Assembly: GCA_028865345.1 (NCBI GenBank)
Contig: JAGWKL010000017.1
Span: forward strand, 1 to 33,812
Direction of reading: 5' to 3'
Source of the DNA: Candidatus Omnitrophota bacterium
Lineage (GTDB): Bacteria; Omnitrophota; Gorgyraeia; Zapsychrales; Fredricksoniimonadaceae
DNA: 33,812 bases
The translations under genes were made by a program, and so were the position numbers. Positions 9,484 through 17,604 of this stretch are shown here, in pieces (within the stretch, counting starts at the first letter, position 1; every line of letters begins with the position of its first letter). The notes beneath the pieces were generated by a model. The model saw nothing but the letters and a program-made list of their open reading frames with translations. It did no database searches and was not told where the DNA came from.

Positions 9484-9538
9484 TGTCATTCCCGCATGCT
9501 TTTGCTCCGAGTCTGGGGCCAGGCGCGGGAATCCAGAT
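9484..9538. repeat. REP-like palindromic intergenic element (GTCATTCCCGC...GCGGGAATCCAG type)
   Basis: tgtcattcccgcatgc...ggcgcgggaatccag: inverted repeat ATTCCCGC/GCGGGAAT, in the 80-bp gap between the SUMF1 gene and the giant gene. Confidence 0.65.
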
Positions 9539-9544
9539 CAAGTC

Positions 9545-11212
9545 TTACGTCGCGTTTCTCCCTAAACGACCCCCGTAAAACACACCGCAACTGGGATCGT
9601 AACGTTCCATACACCCTTGTGAATCAGGGTCTTTAGCTGCATAAAATCTCGAAGATGTCGCGTACACGGATGAGTTGGGCGACTGGAAATCCCCGCCGCG
9701 GTAACCGATGCCGACGGTGCCGTCCACCCCGTTGGCGGTATTGGAATCCATGCCCGGCCAGTCCGCGTTGGTGGCAAAGCCATATGTCGTCAGCACTCCG
9801 GTGCCGTCCGTGCCCTGGAAATTAAGCCCTTCCGGCCGCCCCACGGTCACCACCGGCTCGGCCAGGTTGCCGGAAAGCTCCATGTTGCCGTAATAACCTG
9901 CGCCGGCGCTTGCCCTGGGATTGGTGGAAGTCCCGACACTCGCCGCAAAAATACCCACACGCAACGGCCCCATCTGTCCGGCGGCAATGCCCCCGCTGCG
10001 ACCGTCGCCGGAGGTCCATGCCACGGAGTTGCTGTTGATATTGGCCGTATCTTTCAAGGTCTCCGCGCCGTTTTCATCGCCATTGGGAACAATGTCCCCG
10101 GCGCCGGGCGCCGTGTATGAAGTTGTGCCCCACACAAATTCTCCCGGTGTGGGCGGATCGTCCTTACCGCGCGCCGCCTTTTCATATTCCAATTCCGTGA
10201 TGGGGCGCAACGCGGCCCATTCGGCGTACGCCGCCAAATCCGGCCAGGAAATATAACTGACCGGCCTGGCAGGCCTTAAAGTCGTTGCCGGGCTCGAAGG
10301 GATCGCGGCATTCCAGGAGATCGTATTGCGGTTGACGACTCCTTCGGAATTCTTGCCGCCTGTTCTCGTGTTGGCGGATGTGATGTCGCGGTAAGGACGG
10401 GCCGCCACCGGAAGCGTGTTAAAGAAAGCCACCCATTCGCCTTCAGTAAGCTCATATTTCATCAGATAAAAAGCTCCATAACCTTTAGGGAAGGACGCGG
10501 GTATCAAAAATGAAGAGCCGCTGGCAAATTCATCACCCTTGGCGCCGGTGTTCTGATAATAATACGTACCGCTTGCGGCACCGGTCGTTTGGATGGCGTT
10601 TTCATTTTGGATATACCAGGGCTCCGTCACCGCGCTGCCTTGAGTAAAGGCGTATTCTGTTGAACTGTTTGAACTTCCGTCGCCGGCATAAAAAGCGCCT
10701 TGAGGAATGTAGACCATCTCAATGCCGTAGATGGTGGTCAGCGTGTTGCCGGACTGGGCCACCGCCGCCGAAAGCCCGTCCAGCGCGTAATTCCATGTAA
10801 ATTGAATGCCGGTCAAAGCAATGTTTCCTGAGGCTTGGGCCGACCGCTGCACGAAAAACCCTTTTTGATCGGAAGGGACAAACACCTCGAATTGGCTGGC
10901 AAATTGAGCAGGGATGGAAAAGCCGGCAGGATTGATCCCGGAACCGGCCATGGAGGCATGCTTCCATGTGGCCCCGCCGTCCGTTGAATATTTCATGAAG
11001 ACCCATACGGCATCATAATTTGTCTGGTTGCGCCAGCTGTTGTCCTGGCTCAAATTAAAAGAGAAGGTCATGGTGCCGCCGGCCGTATTGGCGCTGACTT
11101 CATCCAAACCGCTCAATTGCAGATTACTGGCCCATGCCGTAGACGCAAACATGGATGTCATTGCGAGAAGCGCAGCCACGAAGCAATCTCTGACCGAATT
11201 AACTCCCATCAT
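9545..11212 (-). CDS. Secreted SUMF1/FGE-sulfatase-fold protein with N-terminal 'NSWRNQTNYDAVWVFMKY' domain
   Basis: 555 aa; YGIEMVYIPQGAFYAGD, FYLMKYELTEGEW, RPARPVSYISWPDLAAYAEWAALRPITELEYEKAARG, GYRGGDF are hallmarks of the SUMF1 fold. No Cys at the FGE catalytic positions. Confidence 0.85.
   Translation of the reverse strand: MMGVNSVRDCFVAALLAMTSMFASTAWASNLQLSGLDEVSANTAGGTMTFSFNLSQDNSWRNQTNYDAVWVFMKYSTDGGATWKHASMAGSGINPAGFSIPAQFASQFEVFVPSDQKGFFVQRSAQASGNIALTGIQFTWNYALDGLSAAVAQSGNTLTTIYGIEMVYIPQGAFYAGDGSSNSSTEYAFTQGSAVTEPWYIQNENAIQTTGAASGTYYYQNTGAKGDEFASGSSFLIPASFPKGYGAFYLMKYELTEGEWVAFFNTLPVAARPYRDITSANTRTGGKNSEGVVNRNTISWNAAIPSSPATTLRPARPVSYISWPDLAAYAEWAALRPITELEYEKAARGKDDPPTPGEFVWGTTSYTAPGAGDIVPNGDENGAETLKDTANINSNSVAWTSGDGRSGGIAAGQMGPLRVGIFAASVGTSTNPRASAGAGYYGNMELSGNLAEPVVTVGRPEGLNFQGTDGTGVLTTYGFATNADWPGMDSNTANGVDGTVGIGYRGGDFQSPNSSVYATSSRFYAAKDPDSQGCMERYDPSCGVFYGGRLGRNAT
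11156..11190. repeat. REP-like interspersed element (GTCATTGCGAG...CGAAGCAATC type) overlapping the start of the 9545..11212 CDS
   Basis: tgtcattgcgagaagcgcagccacgaagcaatctc; its minus-strand translation is the familiar 'DCFVAALLAMT'. Confidence 0.7.
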
Positions 11213-12782
11213 AAGTCCTGACTCCCCTGCCGCCGTAATTATTCAAAGCCGCTGTATCCGTCCTTGCCGCCTCGGCGCGGTCCGATGTCCTTAAATAATT
11301 CGCGCCGTCAGACCATGAGCCGCCGCGAAACCCGGACCCTGCCGCACCGTCAACGCCGTTGGCAGGCGTGCCCTGGTCCATCCCCGGCCAGCCGGCGACA
11401 TCGGCATTACCTTCAAAGCCCGCCGTTGTATCAAGGGCCCCGTTGCCGTCAGTTCCTGTAAAAGCCAAACCTGAGGCATTGCCGATAGTTACAACACGTT
11501 CTTTCAAATTACCGCCTAGGTCCATGACCCCGTAAAAAGACGCTCCGGCGGCGGTTCTTGTAGAATTTGTCCCTGCAAATATCCCGCCGCGCAAAGGCCC
11601 CTGGTTATAACCGGCGCCCAATGAAGAATCCCCTCCTGTAAAAATGGTGTCGCCGTAATTGGCATTGGCATTGGCGGGTGCCGTGATAGTCTCTGTCCCG
11701 TCCTCAGTTGTGCCGCTGATGGCAACGGCCGGAGCAATGGTCTGGTTTCCCCAAATATATTCGCCGGGAACAGGCACCAGCGGCCCGCGGGACATTTTTT
11801 CAAATTCCAATTCCGTCATGGGGCGCAAAGCGTCCCAATCCAGAAAAGCCGCCAAATCCATCCAGCTCAAATAACCCACCGCGCGGCCCGGCCTCTGGGT
11901 CGAGCACAACAAAGGCGTGCCTGCGCAACTGATCGTGTTACGGGCAATGACGTTGGTGGAGTTCTTATGATTATTGTCCGACAAGTCCCGGTTGATGCGC
12001 GCCGCCGCCGGTAAAGAATTGACAAACTGCGCCCATTCCCCTTCGTTGATCTCATACTTCATCACATAAAACGCGTTATATCCTTTAGGGAAGGCGGCCG
12101 GGATGGTGAAGCCGGCGCCGCTGGCGAATTCTCCGGGATTATTGGCGGAAACATAATAATAAGCTCCGGACGCGGCATTGGTGACGGGAATGGGATTTTC
12201 GCTGGTGATATGCCATGGGGTGCTGTCCGCAGAGCCGCTATTTAAGGAAGCCACACTGGCGTTATAGTCGCCCGCGTAAAAAGAGCCTTGGGGGATAAAG
12301 ACCATTTCCAGGCCGAATACGCTGGCGTAGATCTGGTCGGAATCGGTGAACCCGCAGGACTGATAGTTGACGGTCAGCTGCACATTTTGGGTATTGACAT
12401 TGCCGATAAAACCCGGGTTGGCAGGTTGCAAAAAGGCGCCGGCGGCGTCCTGGGGCACATAGATCTGCAAATTAGACCCTGTCCCGACGGAAGTGCCCGC
12501 CGGATTCAAACCGGTGGCGGTAATTGGGCATAACACGGCGTCAGTGGGTGAAGCGGCAGAGTTGATCAAGCGCACGGTGAGCCACGCTGCGTCATAATTG
12601 ATCTTATTGCGCCAGGAATTCTGCCAGCTGACATTAAATGTCACGACCACTGTATGGGCATTCGGGTCGCGCGTGCCTAAGGTCACATTGGTCACTGACA
12701 GGTTATTGGCAAAACTTGGGGTCGCACTTACCGCTAAGATCAGCACTGCCGCTGCTAATATTTTTCCGAAATATCCGGTCAT
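11199..12782 (-). CDS. Secreted SUMF1/FGE-sulfatase-fold protein, paralog of 9545..11212
   Basis: 527 aa; signal peptide MTGYFGKILAAAVLILAVSATPSFA; same N-terminal domain (NSWRNKINYDAAWLTVRL) and FGLEMVFIPQGSFYAGD, FYVMKYEINEGEWAQF, RPMTELEFEKMSRG, GFRGGSW. Confidence 0.86.
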   Translation of the reverse strand: MTGYFGKILAAAVLILAVSATPSFANNLSVTNVTLGTRDPNAHTVVVTFNVSWQNSWRNKINYDAAWLTVRLINSAASPTDAVLCPITATGLNPAGTSVGTGSNLQIYVPQDAAGAFLQPANPGFIGNVNTQNVQLTVNYQSCGFTDSDQIYASVFGLEMVFIPQGSFYAGDYNASVASLNSGSADSTPWHITSENPIPVTNAASGAYYYVSANNPGEFASGAGFTIPAAFPKGYNAFYVMKYEINEGEWAQFVNSLPAAARINRDLSDNNHKNSTNVIARNTISCAGTPLLCSTQRPGRAVGYLSWMDLAAFLDWDALRPMTELEFEKMSRGPLVPVPGEYIWGNQTIAPAVAISGTTEDGTETITAPANANANYGDTIFTGGDSSLGAGYNQGPLRGGIFAGTNSTRTAAGASFYGVMDLGGNLKERVVTIGNASGLAFTGTDGNGALDTTAGFEGNADVAGWPGMDQGTPANGVDGAAGSGFRGGSWSDGANYLRTSDRAEAARTDTAALNNYGGRGVRTYDGS

Positions 12783-12787
12783 TTGTT

Positions 12788-13567
12788 TTACCGCGTCAAA
12801 TTAAAATTACCGTCATGGTTCTCAATGGGGGAATTGATCTGGCTGCGCAGGCTGAGCCTGGCCTGAATGATCTTTTCCTGGACCGCGGCCTTATCAGACG
12901 CGTTGGGCTTAAGGTACAGATACATTTGATAATGCTTCAGGGCCGTTTCCTGGTCCCCTAAATATTCGCCGCTGACAAAGGCCAGGTTGTAATGGGTGTC
13001 CGGATCATTGGGGTCCAGGTCCACGGCCTGGTAATATTCCACCACGGCCCTCTGGTATTCGCCCTGTTCAAAATAAATATTCCCCATGTTGTAATGGGCC
13101 TTGGCCAGCTCTTTCCTGAAAGCCTTGTCTTCAGGGTTAAGGTCTCCGCCTTTGGAGAGCATCTCGTTGGTCTTGGCTTCCAGTTCCTGGGTCGTGGCCT
13201 GGCTCTGCTGCGCCACCACCTGCTGTTTGGCTTCCTGGCTCTGCTGGGCCGCCAGCTGGTCTTCCAACTCCTGCATGCGTTTTTGATAGTCCGCGTCACG
13301 GGCAGAGAGCAAGGCACGGACGCTTTTGATCTCGGAGGTATATTGCGTATTAAGATACTCCACATGACGGATCTCCTTGATCAACGCATCCTGTTCCGCC
13401 TGGGTTTCGCCGGCAGTGCTGCCCACCGTCTGTTGCGGCGGGCCCGCGGAATTGTCTTCATCCTGGGCATACGCGCGAGCGCCGCCCGTCCCCAGGCCGA
13501 TGGCGATGATGACAGCCGCGGTCATCCAGATTTTCCGGTCATGCAATTGGTTCCATAGTTTGCCCAT
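12788..13567 (-). CDS. Periplasmic/envelope coiled-coil and TPR protein
   Basis: 259 aa; N-terminal hydrophobic segment, Q-rich coiled coil, then TPRs: AHYNMGNIYFEQGEYQRAVVEYYQAVDLDPNDPDTHYNLAFV. Confidence 0.8.
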   Translation of the reverse strand: MGKLWNQLHDRKIWMTAAVIIAIGLGTGGARAYAQDEDNSAGPPQQTVGSTAGETQAEQDALIKEIRHVEYLNTQYTSEIKSVRALLSARDADYQKRMQELEDQLAAQQSQEAKQQVVAQQSQATTQELEAKTNEMLSKGGDLNPEDKAFRKELAKAHYNMGNIYFEQGEYQRAVVEYYQAVDLDPNDPDTHYNLAFVSGEYLGDQETALKHYQMYLYLKPNASDKAAVQEKIIQARLSLRSQINSPIENHDGNFNLTR

Positions 13568-13584
13568 AAGATTGATCTCCGTCC

Positions 13585-15264
13585 TTAGGAATGATTGAGA
13601 TTCGGTACCGCCGCCTGCGTAGCAGGTCCATCTAATTTAAAATCGTTGTCATTATATGTTTTTGGTCCTTTGATGGTGCCCATGACTCTCTTGATATCGT
13701 CATTAGTACCTTCAACAATATGGGGAGTGATTAAAATGATGATTTCCGTATTGGTCATCGTATCGGACTGATGGCTGAAGAGATAACCCAGATAAGGAAT
13801 GTCCATCAGGCCCGGAATGCCCTGCTTCGTATGCACCTTGTTCTGGTCGCGCAAACCGGCCATCACGATCGTCTGGCCGTCCTTGACCATGACCGATGTT
13901 TCCACTTCGGTCTTGTTCACCTCGGGGATGGTGCTGCCTTCGGAGGAGGCGATATTTTTGACCACCTCCGAAATCTCCGGAGTAAGCTTCATGGTGATGT
14001 AGCCGTCATCATTGATGGTGGGGGTGACGCTTAATTTGATGCCCACATCCACGAAACGCACATCATCGGAGGTGATGGCATTGGACCCGGTCCCGTTGGT
14101 GGTGGCCACAATATAAGGAACAGTGTCACCGACATGGATCTTGGCTTCCTCATTATTGGTCACCAAAAGCTGGGGCGTGGAAAGGATCTTGGTATCGCTG
14201 ACCGATTGCAGGGAACGGATGGCCGCGGTAAATTGATTGCCGGTGAAATTGCCCACCACCGCCGATCCGAAGGTATTAGCCAGGTTGGCGCCCGATCCCG
14301 ACGGGGCCGTGGCCGCCGCTCCGGAAGCAATGCCCAGCGCCGTACTTTGCAAGTCGAACTTCTGGCTTCCGTTGTGGGTGATCGGGGCGTTGAAGTCCGT
14401 GCCCACATCGTAATTGGGGTTGAATACGATCTGCAAAATCCGCGCCTCGATGAGCACTTCCTTGGTGGGGACATCCAGGTCGTGGATGATCTTTTCCACC
14501 TCTTCGCGGCGTCCGGGAAAGACCCTCACCAAAAGCTCATTGGAACGCTCGTCCGGCGTGATGGAGCCCACGGCCTTGGCATCGATGCGCGCGCGCAGCT
14601 TCTCGGCCACCACGTCGGCTTTGGCGTATTTCAGGTCGAAGACCATGGTGTCCAGCGGCTTTTCGATCTGGGCGATGGCTTTTTTCATGAGCGCGATGGA
14701 TTGGGGCGTGTCGATCAGCACGACGCTGCCGGTGTCGTCGTCAATGATGATCTTGCCGCGGTTGCTGCGTATATTGTCGAGCGCGGCCAGCACATAGCTG
14801 GGTTTCGCGTATTGCAAATGGATGATGCTGACCTCCGTCTGGTCATTGAACTGCTTGCCGTACATGGCCTCGTATTCGCCGGCGGTCATCACGCTGATGA
14901 TGCCGTCCTCCATGTGGTAGGCCAGCTTGTCGGACCCGATGACGATGTCCAGGGCGTCCTTGATGGCAACACCATGCAAAAACACCGTGGTCCGGCCCTG
15001 CACCGACGGGGCGATGACGACGTTGAAATCGCCCTTTTGGGCCAGGAACTTGATGACGTCAACAATGTTCATGTCCCGCACGTCCAGCGTGATCTTGCGC
15101 GCCAGCCTCTCGTCCAAAGACTGCTTGGGCTCGGTCATGATGATGGGCAGAATGGGCTTGCCGGGGTCATCGTCCGCCGCCGACCGTGAGGCCCAGGAGA
15201 CGGCCGCCGCGAGGCCGACCAGAAAAAGGAACAGGAATTTGGAAAGTGGGGTATGTTTGCTCAT
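13585..15264 (-). CDS. Secretin (GspD/PilQ family)
   Basis: 559 aa; N0/STN-like KITLDVRDMNIVDVIKFLAQKGDFNVVI, N1-like repeats, EVLIEARILQI, STPQLLVTNNEEAKIHVGDTVPY, VMAGLRDQNKVHTKQGIPGLMDIPYLGYLF, EIIILITPHIV. Confidence 0.93.
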   Translation of the reverse strand: MSKHTPLSKFLFLFLVGLAAAVSWASRSAADDDPGKPILPIIMTEPKQSLDERLARKITLDVRDMNIVDVIKFLAQKGDFNVVIAPSVQGRTTVFLHGVAIKDALDIVIGSDKLAYHMEDGIISVMTAGEYEAMYGKQFNDQTEVSIIHLQYAKPSYVLAALDNIRSNRGKIIIDDDTGSVVLIDTPQSIALMKKAIAQIEKPLDTMVFDLKYAKADVVAEKLRARIDAKAVGSITPDERSNELLVRVFPGRREEVEKIIHDLDVPTKEVLIEARILQIVFNPNYDVGTDFNAPITHNGSQKFDLQSTALGIASGAAATAPSGSGANLANTFGSAVVGNFTGNQFTAAIRSLQSVSDTKILSTPQLLVTNNEEAKIHVGDTVPYIVATTNGTGSNAITSDDVRFVDVGIKLSVTPTINDDGYITMKLTPEISEVVKNIASSEGSTIPEVNKTEVETSVMVKDGQTIVMAGLRDQNKVHTKQGIPGLMDIPYLGYLFSHQSDTMTNTEIIILITPHIVEGTNDDIKRVMGTIKGPKTYNDNDFKLDGPATQAAVPNLNHS

Positions 15265-15833
15265 AGCTTGATTGTTATCTCCTCATTTTCGTGACTGAAG
15301 ACCACTCTATCCGTATAGATGGTCTTGACAGTGACGCCTTCTAATTGTTGGCCCTGCTTCAGGAAGTACGTTTTATTATTGTCCGTATCTTCGATCATGA
15401 CCGTGGCCGTGTCGGGCAAATCCAGCCAGGAGATGCCCACCAATTTATACTTGGACATCTGCTGGGCCAGGCCCTGCGCCGCCGGATGTTCGGTCTTCGG
15501 GGCATACGGATTAAAAATATCGCGCTCGTTGATCTGTTGCAGGTAATAATCAACGCTGTGCGCGGAAGGCAATGCAGTCTCGGATAATGAAGAACGGCCT
15601 CTTAACTCGGGAGGGAATTGGGCCGGTGAGGCAAGCAGCGAAATCCCGGCGTGCAACTCGAGGCCCAGGACGATGAGGCAGGCCACGATCCCCGCAAACA
15701 GGCAAATGTTTAAAGCGGCGATGCTGAAAGCGAATTGAAATTTTTTCCGGGGAGCCGATTGTGGTTTAGCAGCGACGGAGGATGATTTTTGCATCATCCT
15801 CACCAACTTTTCTTCCGCAGATTCTTTAGGCAT
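15261..15833 (-). CDS. GspC/PilP-like inner-membrane clamp protein
   Basis: 190 aa; one N-terminal TM, linker, 'QQINERDIFNPYAPK', and small beta domain YKLVGISWLDLPDTATVMIEDTDNNKTYFLKQGQQLEGVTVKTIYTDRVVFSHENEEITIKL. 4-bp overlap with the secretin start. Confidence 0.75.
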   Translation of the reverse strand: MPKESAEEKLVRMMQKSSSVAAKPQSAPRKKFQFAFSIAALNICLFAGIVACLIVLGLELHAGISLLASPAQFPPELRGRSSLSETALPSAHSVDYYLQQINERDIFNPYAPKTEHPAAQGLAQQMSKYKLVGISWLDLPDTATVMIEDTDNNKTYFLKQGQQLEGVTVKTIYTDRVVFSHENEEITIKL

Positions 15834-15918
15834 AAAAGGACCCTAAATGAACTTTCCCGTCGGTAAAATTAAACTCCTGGATCTATGTGGTACGCCGTTT
15901 GAAATTCTTTTTGATTTA

Positions 15919-15957
15919 TTATTATAATCTTAACATAGGAGAAAGGTGTTTCAAGGA
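15919..15957 (-). promoter_or_regulatory. Candidate sigma70-type promoter for the clamp-secretin-giant operon
   Basis: Minus strand TTGAAA-N16-TAAGATTATAATAAT upstream of the first gene; motif resemblance only. Confidence 0.3.
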
Positions 15958-15961
15958 ATCT

Positions 15962-16993
15962 TTAAGAAATCTTTTCCTTCTTCCCAGGCAGGAAGATCAA
16001 AATCCCCGTCGAGAAACCGGCCAGGCGCGCCAGGGCCCGCAGGAACATCACGCCACCGTATAAAATCCCTTCAAAAAAAAGCCGCGTCATCATCCATGCG
16101 CAAAAAATTTCAAAAAACAGGAAGGACAAGGCCGCCCAACAAACCATGCCCATATATATAAAATTGAAACCCGCGCTTAAGACTGCCCCCGCAGCCAGAA
16201 AGGCCGCCCAGGGTATTTCGATCATGTCCTTCCAGTAGGTATACCCGTCCCCGCGCATCATGGCGGGGTGGTCTTTGTACATCTTCAGGCGCCAGAAGCC
16301 GTGCCGGAATTGTTCCTTCAGATATTTGGACAGGATTTGCGGGTGGTAATGGTCCACCAGAGCCATGCGTTGAAAATAAATCCGTTGGCCCGAACGGATG
16401 ATCTTATAACTTAAGTCATTGTCCTCCCCGCTGGCATGGCGGTATGCTGTATTGAACCCCCCCACCGCCTCAAAAACATCTTTTCTGGCGCAAAAGTTAT
16501 AACTGCCGAAGGAGTTGGGAAAATCCGGCATCAAATGGGTATGGCGCCAAAGGATCTCTTTGTACACACACCGGGCCAGTAGGCTTTGGGGGTTGGCGAT
16601 CCCGTAACTTCCCGCCACAACGCCCGTTTGCGCGCGCTTCAAACCCTCCATCAACAAAGAGATCCAGTCCTCGTGCGGGACACAGTCGGAATCCGTAAAG
16701 GCGAGATAAGCGCCCCGGGCGAGCCGGGCGCCGTGATTGCGCGCCGCGGCAGGGCCGGCGTTGTCCTGGCGCGCGTATTTGACCGACGAAAACGAGCGGA
16801 CGATGTCTGCCGTGTTGTCGCGGGAACCGTCATCCACGACGATCACCTCGAAGGGCTGGGAACATTTTTGCCGGGACAGCGCTTCCAGAGTCCGGCCGAT
16901 CGTGGCCGAGGCGTTGTAAGCAGGAACTATAACACTGACGGTTACATCCGTTACAGACATTTCTTTCATTGTCATGCCCGCGAAAACAGACAT
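15962..16993 (-). CDS. Glycosyltransferase family 2
   Basis: 343 aa; VSVIVPAYNASATIGRTLEALSRQ, VIVVDDGSRDNTADIV, AFTDSDCVPHEDW, GEDNDLSYKI; C-terminal TM segments. True start probably ATG at 16960 (MSVTDVTVS); the longer N-terminus derives from a repeat. Confidence 0.88.
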   Translation of the reverse strand: MSVFAGMTMKEMSVTDVTVSVIVPAYNASATIGRTLEALSRQKCSQPFEVIVVDDGSRDNTADIVRSFSSVKYARQDNAGPAAARNHGARLARGAYLAFTDSDCVPHEDWISLLMEGLKRAQTGVVAGSYGIANPQSLLARCVYKEILWRHTHLMPDFPNSFGSYNFCARKDVFEAVGGFNTAYRHASGEDNDLSYKIIRSGQRIYFQRMALVDHYHPQILSKYLKEQFRHGFWRLKMYKDHPAMMRGDGYTYWKDMIEIPWAAFLAAGAVLSAGFNFIYMGMVCWAALSFLFFEIFCAWMMTRLFFEGILYGGVMFLRALARLAGFSTGILIFLPGKKEKIS

Positions 16994-17007
16994 CCAAAGG
17001 TGTTAAT

Positions 17008-17248
17008 GACGGGATAGGTTCGTCTTTTGGCGAGGAGTAAGTTTTTTAGCCAAAGCAACTCATGGCTTGAAGGGCAGCCCGAGGCTTTTGGCCGAGGGCT
17101 GGCCAAACCTGTTCGAGCTTTGAAGCTCCAGAGAGCTTCAAAGCGAGTTGTTTGGCCACCTTCGAGCCATGAGGCCTTTGGCGGCCCCGCCGCAGGCGGG
17201 GCAAAAAACGAGCGAAGCCTCCTCGCCAAAAGACAAACCTATCCCGTC
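17008..17248. mobile_element. MITE-like long foldback (inverted-repeat) element
   Basis: 29-bp terminal inverted repeats gacgggataggttcgtcttttggcgagga (17008-17036) and tcctcgccaaaagacaaacctatcccgtc (17220-17248), one mismatch; interior arms also pair. Confidence 0.7.
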
Positions 17249-17250
17249 GT

Positions 17251-17604
17251 TTATTTCTCGGATTTCTTTTTCAATTCCTTCAGCTCGAATTCCAGCAACG
17301 CGATTTTCTGGGCCATCAGGTCGTTTCTGATATTTTGCTGGCACAAAAACACCGTCATTACAAGGCTTAAGAACACAAACACGCAAAACAACGTGAAGAA
17401 AATGAAGTTGCTGGGCAGTTCAAACCCGAAAAAATCGGCGCAGGCAAAGATCAACCGGTAAAAGACCGCGAAAAAAATCCCGACCGCGGAAACCGAAAGC
17501 CAGCCCACCGCGTACTTGAACGTCAACCGGCGCCGGCGCACCAGATCTATGACGAACAAGAAAACGGCCACTGAAACAAGGAACGCCACCAGATGAATGT
17601 TCAT
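17251..17604 (-). CDS. DUF2304 family membrane protein
   Basis: 117 aa, three hydrophobic segments plus C-terminal coiled coil (ALLEFELKELKKK); next to a DPM1-like GT2, the usual DUF2304 context. Confidence 0.7.
   Translation of the reverse strand: MNIHLVAFLVSVAVFLFVIDLVRRRRLTFKYAVGWLSVSAVGIFFAVFYRLIFACADFFGFELPSNFIFFTLFCVFVFLSLVMTVFLCQQNIRNDLMAQKIALLEFELKELKKKSEK

Noticed and set aside
9545-12782. Diversity-generating retroelement target (SUMF1-fold C-terminal variable region)
   Set aside because: The C-termini resemble DGR targets in fold, but no reverse transcriptase, template repeat or adenine-rich AAY codon cluster is seen in the window.
13771-15271. Long plus-strand ORFs opposite the secretin (for example 14134..15189, 351 aa)
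   Set aside because: Antisense to a well-supported secretin; His/Gly/Asp-rich low-complexity translation typical of GC-rich antisense frames.
17027-17461. Plus-strand ORF 144 aa and minus ORFs over the foldback element
   Set aside because: Translation of the palindromic element and antisense of DUF2304; no recognisable protein family.
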